Origin: JALXCG01 sp026991065 [NCBI: Gemmatimonadota bacterium]
Lineage (GTDB): Bacteria; GCA-2686955
DNA: 8,591 nucleotides
Direction: 5' to 3'
Assembly: GCA_026991065.1 (NCBI GenBank)
Contig: JALXCG010000075.1
Coordinates: 1-8,591, forward strand
The position numbers and the translations under genes were made by a program. Numbering within the stretch: the first letter of the stretch is position 1; each line of letters opens with the position of its first letter. This document shows positions 1-7,544 of the stretch, piece by piece. Below the pieces are notes generated by a model that was not told where the DNA came from, did not search any database, and saw only the letters and a program-made list of their open reading frames with translations.

Positions 1-1
1 C

Positions 2-1150
2 ACCGACCGCGGCGGAGTTTCGGTCAGCGTGGAGTGTCAGCCCCTGGAGCACGATCCGCGCCGCGCGCAGCTCAAGATCGCGGTTCGGGACACCGGCGAA
101 GGGATCGCCGAAGAGCAGCTCAGTCGCCTCTTCCATCGCTTCTCCCAGGCCGACAGCAGCGCCACCCGCAAGCATGGCGGCACCGGTCTCGGGCTCGCCA
201 TCAGTCGTGAGCTGGCGCGCTTGATGGACGGCGAGGTGACGGCGGAGAGCGTGGTCGGCGAAGGTTCCACCTTCCACCTGACGCTGACTCTGCCGCTCAG
301 TGCCCGCCAGCCACCGCCGCCGCGGGTGCCGGCGGCGGTGGCTGGTGCCCGGGTACTGGTGGCCGAGGAGAACCCGCAGTGGCGCCGCGCCTGGCGGCTG
401 GATCTGCAAGCACTGGGCCTGGAGATGGTCGAGGCGCCGGCCGCCACGCCGGTTGCCGCCCTGCCGGAACTGGCGGCGCGGGAGTCCCCGCCATGCAGCT
501 ATCTGGCGACCGCCGTGGAAGCGACCGAAGAGAGCAGCGGCCGGCGCCAACTGCGCGCCCTCACCGGACCGGCGCCAACCGCGGTGGAGGTACTGCTACC
601 GCTGAAGGAGCGTCAGTTGGCGCGTTCTCTTTGCCAGGCCGCCGGAATCCACTACCGGCAGGGCAGCGAACCTCCGCCGGCTCCGGACACCGACCCCGAC
701 GCGCTGCGCGGCATCCGCATCCTGCTGGCCGAGGACAATCCGGTCAACCAGAAGGTGGCCAAGATCATTCTGCGCAAACTGGGCTGCCTGGTGCAGGTGG
801 CGAACAACGGCGAAGAGGCGGTGGCCGAAGTGCAGCGGCAGCGTTACGACCTGGTGCTGATGGACTGCCAGATGCCGGTCATGGATGGCTACGAGGCAAC
901 CCGCATGATCCGCCTGCTGCCCAACGCGGAGGCGGAGATCCCGGTCATCGCCATGACCGCCAATGCGATGGAGGGCGACCGCGAGCGCTGTCTGCAGGCC
1001 GGGATGGATGACTACCTGACCAAGCCGATCCAGCCTCAGGCGCTGGTCGTCGCGCTGCGGCGCTGGGGCGGGGTGGGCGCCGAGAGCTTCGACTCGCCGC
1101 TGGAGCAGGTGAGCGACCGGGCGGTCGATTCCCAACTGGTGGACGCCTGA
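2..1150 (+). CDS. Hybrid sensor histidine kinase, 3' part (5' end outside window)
   Basis: This is the C-terminal part of a membrane or cytosolic hybrid kinase that autophosphorylates and passes phosphate to its own receiver. The frame is open from base 2, and the residues before the first possible start (GTG at 29) already fit an ATPase-domain strand, so the gene enters from the left. Visible domains are: HATPase_c, with G1 box DTGEGI (nt 89-106), an F box (LFHRFSQAD) and G2 box GGTGLGLAI (about nt 176-202); a degenerate receiver at about nt 340-650; and an intact receiver at about nt 710-1070, with acidic pair ED (AEDNPVN), phospho-acceptor Asp in LVLMDCQMP (codon 863-865), the Thr of AMTAN and Lys in LTKP. 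A 25-residue tail follows and no HPt domain is seen. The gene converges on the HD-GYP gene, with 24 nt between the stops and no clear terminator there. The sensor and HisKA parts cannot be judged. Confidence 0.93.
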   Translation, partial: TDRGGVSVSVECQPLEHDPRRAQLKIAVRDTGEGIAEEQLSRLFHRFSQADSSATRKHGGTGLGLAISRELARLMDGEVTAESVVGEGSTFHLTLTLPLSARQPPPPRVPAAVAGARVLVAEENPQWRRAWRLDLQALGLEMVEAPAATPVAALPELAARESPPCSYLATAVEATEESSGRRQLRALTGPAPTAVEVLLPLKERQLARSLCQAAGIHYRQGSEPPPAPDTDPDALRGIRILLAEDNPVNQKVAKIILRKLGCLVQVANNGEEAVAEVQRQRYDLVLMDCQMPVMDGYEATRMIRLLPNAEAEIPVIAMTANAMEGDRERCLQAGMDDYLTKPIQPQALVVALRRWGGVGAESFDSPLEQVSDRAVDSQLVDA

Positions 1151-1174
1151 GCGAAGTAGAACGAAGAGCCCGCG

Positions 1175-2405
1175 CTACTCCAGGTCCGCGCACTCGATCT
1201 GGATCTGCACGATCTCCTCGTGGCGGGAGAAAAACGCGTCCAGCACTCGTGGGTCAAAATGCTTGCCGCGCTCGCTGCGCATGATGGCGAAGCACTTCTC
1301 GCGGGGGAAGGCCGGCTTGTAGGGGCGCTTGCTGCTGAGTGCGTCGTAGACATCGGCGACGGCGGTGATGCGTCCCTCGATCGGGATCTCTTCGCCGGCC
1401 AGCGCCAGGGGGTAGCCGCTGCCGTCCCACTTTTCGTGGTGGGTGAGGGCGATCGTGGCGACCATCCGCAGCAGCGGGGATTGGGTCTCGCCGATGATTT
1501 TGGCACCGAGGTCGGCGTGGCGCAGATAGAGCCCCTTCTCGGTTCCGGAGATCGCCTCGAACACCTTGCTGCCCAACTGGCTGTGCTTCTGCATGATCTC
1601 CATCTCTTCCGGCGTCAGGCGTCCCGGCTTCAGGAGAATCGCGTCCGGGATGCCGATCTTGCCCACGTCATGCAGGGGACTGGCGTGCTCCAGCATCTCC
1701 GCCATCTCTTCATCCAGGCCCAGGGCGCGGGCGATGACGCCTGCATAGCGCCCGACCCGGATCACGTGGCGCCCGGTTTCGTTGTCGCGGTATTCGGCCG
1801 CCCGCCCGAGGCAGTGGATCAGTTCCAGGCGCGAGGCGGTCAACTCCGCGGTGCGCTCGCGCACCCGCCGCTCCAGGGTGTCGGCGTAGGCCAGGGTCTG
1901 GTCCTGGTAGAACTTGATGGTCAGCGCGTTGGCGATGCGCGGGAGGAGGTCGCTGGGGTCGATCGGTTTCGGCAGGAAGTCGGTTGCGCCGAGCAGCAGC
2001 GCCCGCTGCTTGATCTCCCGGTCGCGCGCCGCGGTGAGGATCAGGACCGGCAGATACTGCCAGCGATGGTCGGCGCGGAGCCGGGAGAGGATCTCCAGGC
2101 CGTCGACCTCCGGCATCATGACGTCGAGAAGGAGCACGTCGGGATCGACGCGGGCGATCGCCTCCATGGCCGAGGGCGAATCGCTGGTGGAGGAGATCCG
2201 CTCGTAGCCCGCCATCTTGAGGTATTTCGCCGCCACTTTGATGTTCAATGGCTCATCATCGATGATCATGATGGTGGCGTTTCTCTTCTGGGCTTCGCCG
2301 GCGGCGTCATCCGGCGGCAGCGGCACCGGGAGCGGCTGGCGGCTGCTCGTCGCGTGGCCGTCGGACCGACCGCCGGGGTGACTCCGATTCTCCATCTGCA
2401 TTCTC

Positions 2406-2413
<8 letters not shown>
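1175..2413 (-). CDS. REC + HD-GYP response regulator, cyclic-di-GMP phosphodiesterase (RpfG-like)
   Basis: Predicted 412-residue cytosolic response regulator whose output domain hydrolyses cyclic-di-GMP. Residues 1-45 are a Pro/Ser-rich leader. A receiver covers about 46-165: acidic pair Asp52-Asp53, phospho-acceptor Asp97 in [12 protein letters not shown], Thr127 and Lys149. A charged helical linker leads to HD-GYP at about 195-405. The family's metal and catalytic residues all appear present: Glu212, His216, His248-Asp249 ([10 protein letters not shown]), Lys252, His277, His325-His326 ([11 protein letters not shown]), the GYP triplet at 333-335 and Asp354. Activity is therefore likely. I chose GTG 2413 because an AGGAG lies 7 nt upstream; ATG 2401 (408 aa) and ATG 2395 are alternatives with poorer sites. 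The start overlaps the stop of the kinase gene by 8 nt, so translation is probably coupled, and the kinase's HPt is the natural phosphate donor to Asp97. Confidence 0.95.
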
Positions 2414-4331
<1,918 letters not shown>

Positions 4332-4578
4332 CTCACCCACGGCACCGCGGCGGAATGCCGCCATACCTGTTGATCGGTTGGGCGGGGGGCGCGACTTGAG
4401 GGGGCCCGGACCGGCATCTTGTGGCCCGGTTACCATGATCCGCGGCGCGGCATCTTCCCCGCGCAGTGATACCATGGCGGCGCGCAGCCCGGTCGCACCC
4501 GCGGCCGGCGGTGCCGAACCACCAACGGCAACCACCGCGGCCCCCGCCCGGCGCCCCAGGCCACCCCCGGAGACTCCC
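4332..4578. other. Divergent gap between kinase operon and methyltransferase
   Basis: This spacer should hold back-to-back promoters for the minus-strand signalling operon and the plus-strand methyltransferase. I see no convincing -35/-10 pair on either strand. Both neighbouring frames stay open through it, giving low-complexity Ala/Pro/Arg-rich translations that look non-coding. In-frame ATGs at 4435 and 4474 could extend the methyltransferase, but they lack ribosome sites. Confidence 0.5.
4569..4572 (+). promoter_or_regulatory. Shine-Dalgarno site deciding the methyltransferase start
   Basis: GGAG, 6 nt before GTG 4579. Upstream in-frame ATGs (4435, 4474) have no comparable site and would add a Pro/Ala-rich stretch, so the GTG start is preferred. 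Confidence 0.55.
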
Positions 4579-5430
4579 GTGCCCGGAACCATCCATCTCG
4601 CCGACAACCTGCCGATCCTGCGCCGACTCCCGGAAGCGAGCGTCGACCTGATCTACATCGACCCCCCCTTCAACACCGGCAAACGCCAGGAGCGGCGCCG
4701 CATCCAGGTGCGCCACGACCCCGTCGCCGGCGACCGCACCGGCTTCCAGGGCCGGCGCTACCGCACTGTCGACCTCGGCACCTCGGGCTGGGACGACAGC
4801 TTCGACGACTTCCTCGCCTTCCTCCACCCGCGCCTGGTCGAGGCCCACCGCATCCTCCAGCCCCACGGCAGCCTCTTCCTGCACATCGACTATCGCGAAG
4901 TCCACTACTGCAAGGTCGCCCTCGACCGCATCTTCGGCCGCGACTGCTTCCAGAACGAGATCATCTGGGCCTACGACTACGGCGCCCGCTCCCGCAAGCG
5001 CTGGCCGGCCAAGCACGACAACATTCTCTGGTATACCCGCGACCCCCGCCACTACACCTTTAACTACGACGCCATGGACCGCATCCCCTACATGGCTCCG
5101 GGCCTGGTCGGCAAAGAGAAGGCCGCTCGCGGCAAAACCCCGACCGACGTCTGGTGGCACACCATCGTCAGTCCGAACGGCAAGGAAAAAACCGGCTACG
5201 CCACCCAAAAGCCCCTCGCCATCCTCGACCGCATCATCAAAATCCACTCCAACCCCGGCGACCTGGTCCTCGACTTCTTCGCCGGCAGCGGCACCACCGG
5301 CGCATCCGCCGCCCGCCTCGGCCGCCGCTTCCTGCTCATCGACCACAACCCCGAGGCGCTCGCCGTAATGCGCCGCCGCCTCGCCCCCTACACCCCCGAA
5401 ATCATCTGTTCCACGCCCGAAACCTCATGA
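4579..5430 (+). CDS. Site-specific DNA methyltransferase (N4/N6, beta class)
   Basis: Predicted 283-residue enzyme that transfers a methyl group from S-adenosylmethionine to an exocyclic amino group in DNA, probably N6 of adenine judging by DPPF. Motif IV DPPF is at 28-31 ([11 protein letters not shown]). The SAM-binding motif I FAGSG is at 234-238 ([11 protein letters not shown]), preceded by the motif X-like [14 protein letters not shown]. The order IV, then X and I near the C-terminus, defines the beta class (N6_N4_Mtase, as in CcrM relatives). The [11 protein letters not shown] segment between them is also typical of the family. Length is normal for a compact member and no extra recognition domain is seen. 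No restriction endonuclease is in the window, so it may be an orphan or housekeeping methylase. Its stop overlaps the ATG of the next gene (ATGA). Codons end strongly in C, unlike rluD downstream. Confidence 0.93.
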   Translation: MPGTIHLADNLPILRRLPEASVDLIYIDPPFNTGKRQERRRIQVRHDPVAGDRTGFQGRRYRTVDLGTSGWDDSFDDFLAFLHPRLVEAHRILQPHGSLFLHIDYREVHYCKVALDRIFGRDCFQNEIIWAYDYGARSRKRWPAKHDNILWYTRDPRHYTFNYDAMDRIPYMAPGLVGKEKAARGKTPTDVWWHTIVSPNGKEKTGYATQKPLAILDRIIKIHSNPGDLVLDFFAGSGTTGASAARLGRRFLLIDHNPEALAVMRRRLAPYTPEIICSTPETS

Positions 5431-5858
5431 AAAAGAGACTCTCCGCGCTTCTTCTTCTGCTCCTTGCCGCCCTCTACAGTTACCTGCAGAAACCCGCCAC
5501 CTCCGGCGACACCCCGGCCGCCGCCTCCGCCAGCGCCATCGCCCGCGCCTACCGGGACCACCAAAGCAACCTCCAGGTCAGTGGCAGCGGCGTGGTCCAG
5601 GCACTCCTTCCCGACGACCGGAGCGGCAGTCGCCACCAGAAGTTCCTGCTCCGCCTCCCCGATGGCCAAACCCTGCTGATCGCCCACAACATCGATCTCG
5701 CCCCCCGCATCCCCGCCCTGCGGAAAGGCGACACCGTCCAGTTCTGCGGCGAATATGAATGGAACGAAAAGGGCGGCGTGGTCCACTGGACCCACCACGA
5801 TCCCGCCGCTCGCCACACCCCCGGCTGGCTTCTCCACAAAGGGCAGAAATACCAGTAA
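5427..5858 (+). CDS. DUF3465-like exported protein
   Basis: Predicted 143-residue protein with an N-terminal signal or anchor: MKKR followed by a Leu/Ala-rich hydrophobic core to about residue 20. There is no lipobox Cys, so it is either cleaved or membrane-anchored facing the periplasm. The mature part (about 48-143) reads as I recall the DUF3465 family: LLPDDRSGSRHQKF (60-73), LLIAHNIDLAPRI (83-95), a GDTVQFCGEYEWN segment (101-113), GGVVHWTHHDP (116-126) and a C-terminal KGQKYQ. The repeated His and Asp residues (HQKF, AHNIDLA, HWTHHD, RH) suggest a metal or nucleic-acid site, but the function is unknown and an OB-like beta fold is only a guess. The start ATG overlaps the methyltransferase stop by 4 nt (ATGA), so the two are co-translated. 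Family assignment is from memory of its motifs, not from a search. Confidence 0.85.
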   Translation: MKKRLSALLLLLLAALYSYLQKPATSGDTPAAASASAIARAYRDHQSNLQVSGSGVVQALLPDDRSGSRHQKFLLRLPDGQTLLIAHNIDLAPRIPALRKGDTVQFCGEYEWNEKGGVVHWTHHDPAARHTPGWLLHKGQKYQ

Positions 5859-5871
5859 TTGTCCCTTTTTT
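5838..5871 (+). terminator. Candidate Rho-independent terminator after DUF3465 gene
   Basis: AAAGGGCA (5838-5845) can pair with TGTCCCTTT (5860-5868), giving six pairs, a one-base bulge (T5862) and two more pairs around a 14-nt loop. The T run continues to 5871. The stem overlaps the stop codon of the DUF3465 gene (TAA 5856-5858). The stem is modest in G+C and the loop is large, so strength is uncertain. It would separate the methyltransferase operon from the gene at 6258. Confidence 0.45.
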
Positions 5872-6145
5872 GAAGTGCACCGCCGGTGCCCTCCCCGCGC
5901 GCTGCTTTTCGCCCCGGTGCAACCCGCGCCGCGCACCGATCGGGTCCTGGCCGAAGCCGCCGCACCGGCCACCGCTTCCGCTCCCGGCTCATCTTGCGCC
6001 GTCGCCGTCCCGCCCCGTCGCGGCCCCGGTGGCGAAGTTCTCCCTTGCCCGCGCGCCGGTCGCGCCGCCCCGACCCCCGACAGCAGCGCCCCTTCCGCTG
6101 TGTTATCTTTTGCCCCACAGATCGCTTGCAACCACCCATCCGCCC

Positions 6146-6171
6146 CGATCCCCGGGGCGGTCCCGGGGTCG
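6146..6171 (+). repeat. Inverted repeat, hairpin upstream of gene at 6258
   Basis: CGATCCCCGGG (6146-6156) pairs with CCCGGGGTCG (6162-6171): ten base pairs with one bulged T (6149) and a 5-nt loop. It lies 87 nt before ATG 6258. No T run follows, so it is not an intrinsic terminator on the plus strand. Sequence this G+C-rich forms such stems by chance fairly often. Confidence 0.5.
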
Positions 6172-6249
6172 CGAGCGCCACCCGGGGCCCGCAGCCACGT
6201 CGCCGGAGTGCGCCCGGCTGGTGCGGCTCCTCATCTCAACCCTGGAACT

Positions 6250-6253
6250 GGAG
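6250..6253 (+). promoter_or_regulatory. Shine-Dalgarno site for gene at 6258
   Basis: GGAG, 4 nt before ATG 6258. It supports this start over any upstream extension of the same open frame, whose translation is Arg/Pro-rich and featureless. Confidence 0.5.
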
Positions 6254-6257
6254 ACCC

Positions 6258-6686
6258 ATGTTCGTCCCAATGCTCTTTGCCGCCGCCCTTGCCCTCACCC
6301 CGCAGCCCCAGAGCGCTCCCGCGAGCGTCGAAAGCCGGCTCGCCGCCCTCGAAGCCCGCGTCGCCGAGCTGGAAGCGCGCGCCACCCAGAAGGCCGGTCC
6401 GGTGCTCGCCTATGACAGCGGCTGGGTGAGCGTCAAGAAGGGGGAGGAGATCCAATTGACCCACGGTGTCGGCGGCGACCAGGATCACTACATCGTCCTC
6501 TTCGACACCCGCAGTCAGACTCACGGGCAGAATCACATCGGCTACGGCGGCCGCGCCCTGGACGGCATCACCGCCGGCTACACCGGAGCCTACTATTACG
6601 GTCTCGACACCGAGACGGTGACCCTCCGCCGCGCCACCGACGACACCTTCTGCCACGAACTGCGCCTGCGCATCGTCACCTACTGA
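6258..6686 (+). CDS. Small predicted secreted protein, short coiled coil plus unknown beta-rich domain
   Basis: I do not recognise this 142-residue protein. Residues 1-20 look like a short signal peptide (hydrophobic MFVPMLFAAALAL, then QSA as a possible cleavage site). Residues 24-42 form a clear heptad coiled coil: V24, L28, L31, V35 and L38 sit at alternating four- and three-residue spacing with Arg/Glu between them, the kind of segment that trimerises. The C-terminal 95 residues (from about GPVLAYDSGWVSV) are rich in Gly, Tyr, Thr and His, with alternating hydrophobic positions (HYIVLFDTR, TVTLRR, ELRLRIVTY) suggesting a beta sandwich. DSGW followed by LTHGVGG resembles domains at the ends of phage tail or collagen-like surface proteins, but that is only an impression. 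Codons end mostly in C, as in the methyltransferase block. The start is supported by GGAG at 6250. Confidence 0.72.
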   Translation: MFVPMLFAAALALTPQPQSAPASVESRLAALEARVAELEARATQKAGPVLAYDSGWVSVKKGEEIQLTHGVGGDQDHYIVLFDTRSQTHGQNHIGYGGRALDGITAGYTGAYYYGLDTETVTLRRATDDTFCHELRLRIVTY

Positions 6687-6691
6687 GGTGC

Positions 6692-6779
6692 CGCGCTGAA
6701 GGGTGGCCCCGGGTGTGGTGCGGGATCGGCTGCTCGAACCCGCGGCCGGTCCTGCGGGCCGACCTGGCGCGCTGAAGGG
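6692..6779 (+). repeat. 12-bp direct repeat pair
   Basis: CGCGCTGAAGGG occurs at 6692-6703 and at 6768-6779, offset by 76 nt, in non-coding DNA directly after the stop of the gene at 6258. Both copies are followed within about five bases by a GGCCC or GGCCCG string. It may be chance or the trace of a small duplication. Confidence 0.4.
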
Positions 6780-6816
6780 GGGCTGGCCCGGTTCCGGCCG
6801 CGTGGTGGGGAGAGTT

Positions 6817-6852
6817 CTGCCGGGCGGGTTGTGCGGCCGCGCTGCCCGGCAG
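6817..6852. repeat. Perfect 9-bp inverted repeat
   Basis: CTGCCGGGC (6817-6825) is exactly complementary to GCCCGGCAG (6844-6852), with an 18-nt loop that itself contains the 8-bp palindrome GCGGCCGC (6833-6840). There is no T run on either side. It lies 55 nt before the larger hairpin at 6908. Confidence 0.55.
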
Positions 6853-6907
6853 GCCGCCGGCGCGGGGCGATTATGGCGCAAGGCGGGGTGGAGCCAAGGG
6901 CCGGAGA

Positions 6908-6973
6908 TCTTCGCGGAAGCCGCCGGTTCGGCATGAAGAGTGCCCGGTGCGCAACCGGCGGTCGCCGCGAGGA
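6908..6973. repeat. Long two-stem imperfect inverted repeat (66 nt)
   Basis: The arms 6908-6928 and 6953-6973 match over 21 positions: 17 Watson-Crick pairs, two possible G-T wobbles and two mismatches. The outer stem (6908-6916 with 6965-6973) and the perfect inner stem CCGCCGGTT/AACCGGCGG (6920-6928 with 6953-6961) are separated by a symmetrical 3-by-3 internal loop. The 24-nt apical part can form a further GGCA/TGCC stem (6930-6933 with 6941-6944). It ends 86 nt before the -35 of the DksA-like gene. The function is unknown: small RNA, REP-like element or operator are all possible. Confidence 0.6.
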
Positions 6974-7059
6974 GCCGAAAATCGCGCAGCGGGCAAAGCT
7001 CATCCCCGCAAAATGACGAATCGAGGGGAGAGCCGCCGGCGGGGAGGCGCCGGGCGGAT

Positions 7060-7089
7060 TTGACGATTCCCACATGGTGTTGCTAAAAT
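7060..7089 (+). promoter_or_regulatory. Sigma70-type promoter for the DksA-like gene and rluD
   Basis: TTGACG (-35, 7060-7065) and TAAAAT (-10, 7084-7089) are separated by 18 nt, and TGC directly before the -10 makes it an extended -10. Each hexamer departs from consensus at one position. Transcription would start near 7096, leaving a leader of about 57 nt before ATG 7153. Confidence 0.7.
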
Positions 7090-7109
7090 CCAAGGTTACC
7101 ACTGTTGAC

Positions 7110-7128
7110 GACTCCAACTCCTGGAGTC
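7110..7128 (+). promoter_or_regulatory. Leader hairpin with an anti-Shine-Dalgarno segment
   Basis: GACTCCA (7110-7116) and TGGAGTC (7122-7128) form a perfect 7-bp stem with loop ACTCC, just downstream of the predicted transcription start. The overlapping segment CTCCTG (7118-7123) is exactly complementary to CAGGAG (7141-7146), the ribosome site of the gene at 7153. The leader could therefore switch between a free and a masked ribosome site. The dyad could instead be a DNA operator. Confidence 0.45.
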
Positions 7129-7141
7129 CCCTCCATCGAGC

Positions 7142-7146
7142 AGGAG
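7142..7146 (+). promoter_or_regulatory. Shine-Dalgarno site for the DksA-like gene
   Basis: AGGAG, 6 nt before ATG 7153. It fixes the start there rather than at the upstream in-frame TTG 7105. Confidence 0.7.
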
Positions 7147-7152
7147 ATCATC

Positions 7153-7542
7153 ATGGCGTTGACCTCTGAGGAACTCGCGCAGATTCGCGAGAAACTGGCC
7201 AAGCAGCGCCGCCAAGGGGAAAAGAAGCTGAAGTTCCTCGAAGAGTCGATTCTGCAGAAGCAGGATCCGGCGGCGCGCGACGGCGTTTACTATTCGCAGC
7301 ATCCGGCCGAGATCGGCACCGATGCCAATGAGCGGGAAAAGTTCTATCGCATCGCCACCAGTGAGCACCGTTTCCTCTACCGCGTCGATGAGGCGATGCG
7401 GCGGATCGAGGCGGGCGAATATGGCAAGTGCGAAAACTGCGGCGAGGATATTCCTTTCAGTCGGCTTTTGGTGGTGCCCACCGCGCGCACCTGCGTGGTG
7501 TGTCAGGAAGAGGCGGAGCGGATCCGCTTTCAGGGCTGGTAG
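7153..7542 (+). CDS. TraR/DksA-family zinc-finger transcription regulator
   Basis: Predicted 129-residue cytosolic protein of the family that reaches into the RNA polymerase secondary channel and alters promoter kinetics, in DksA together with ppGpp. The N-terminal half is helical and charged (residues 4-35 and 58-88), forming the coiled-coil arms. The C4 zinc finger has Cys93-x2-Cys96-x17-Cys114-x2-Cys117, the same spacing as E. coli DksA. Counting back from the first Cys, the position of the DksA tip motif DxxDxA is occupied by HPAEIG (50-55), so the tip residues essential in DksA are absent. HPAEIGTD resembles the Gram-positive YteA-type branch. It has its own promoter and a structured leader, and rluD starts 2 nt after its stop, so the two form an operon. 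It is securely a family member, but calling it functional DksA would be premature. Confidence 0.92.
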   Translation: MALTSEELAQIREKLAKQRRQGEKKLKFLEESILQKQDPAARDGVYYSQHPAEIGTDANEREKFYRIATSEHRFLYRVDEAMRRIEAGEYGKCENCGEDIPFSRLLVVPTARTCVVCQEEAERIRFQGW

Positions 7543-7544
7543 GG

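Larger units (their letters stand above)
5859..6257. other. Non-coding gap of about 400 nt, C-rich on the plus strand
   Basis: Frames here are open only because of high G+C, and their translations are Arg/Pro/Ala-rich with no family signature. Contents I can name: the hexamer GCACCG or its complement five times between 5877 and 5967, including a 13-bp dyad at 5877-5889; a possible extended -10 (TGTTATCTT, 6101-6109) with no good -35, which could serve the gene at 6258; and a strong hairpin at 6146-6171 in what would then be the leader. I see no tRNA and no riboswitch I recognise. Confidence 0.5.
6687..7059. other. Structured non-coding region upstream of the DksA-like promoter
   Basis: No frame here encodes a recognisable protein. 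G now exceeds C on the plus strand, the reverse of the preceding 2 kb. It contains a 12-bp direct repeat (6692 and 6768), a perfect 9-bp inverted repeat (6817-6852), a long imperfect inverted repeat (6908-6973) and a weak 5-bp stem (6989-6993 with 7005-7009). No stem is followed by a T run on either strand, so intrinsic termination is unlikely. The region could hold a small RNA gene, a REP-like element or protein-binding palindromes. Confidence 0.55.

Noticed and set aside
29-31. GTG 29 as start of the left kinase
   Set aside because: The frame is open to the window edge and the preceding residues fit the ATPase fold, so the gene is simply cut by the window.
4332-4578. Divergent sigma70 promoters
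   Set aside because: No -35/-10 pair with acceptable match and spacing could be found on either strand.
4332-4607. N-terminal extension of the minus-strand kinase to ATG 4607
   Set aside because: The extension is Gly/Ala/Pro-rich with no domain and would overlap the methyltransferase start. ATG 4331 or later is more likely.
6703-6936. Small open frame in the gap before the DksA-like gene
   Set aside because: No ribosome site, Gly/Arg/Ala-rich translation, and it overlaps the inverted repeats.
6978-7030. GEMM-like cyclic-di-GMP riboswitch suggested by CGCAGCGGGCAAAGC and CCGCAAAATGACG
   Set aside because: The order and spacing of the conserved blocks do not match the GEMM-I consensus, and the segment lies upstream of the predicted promoter.
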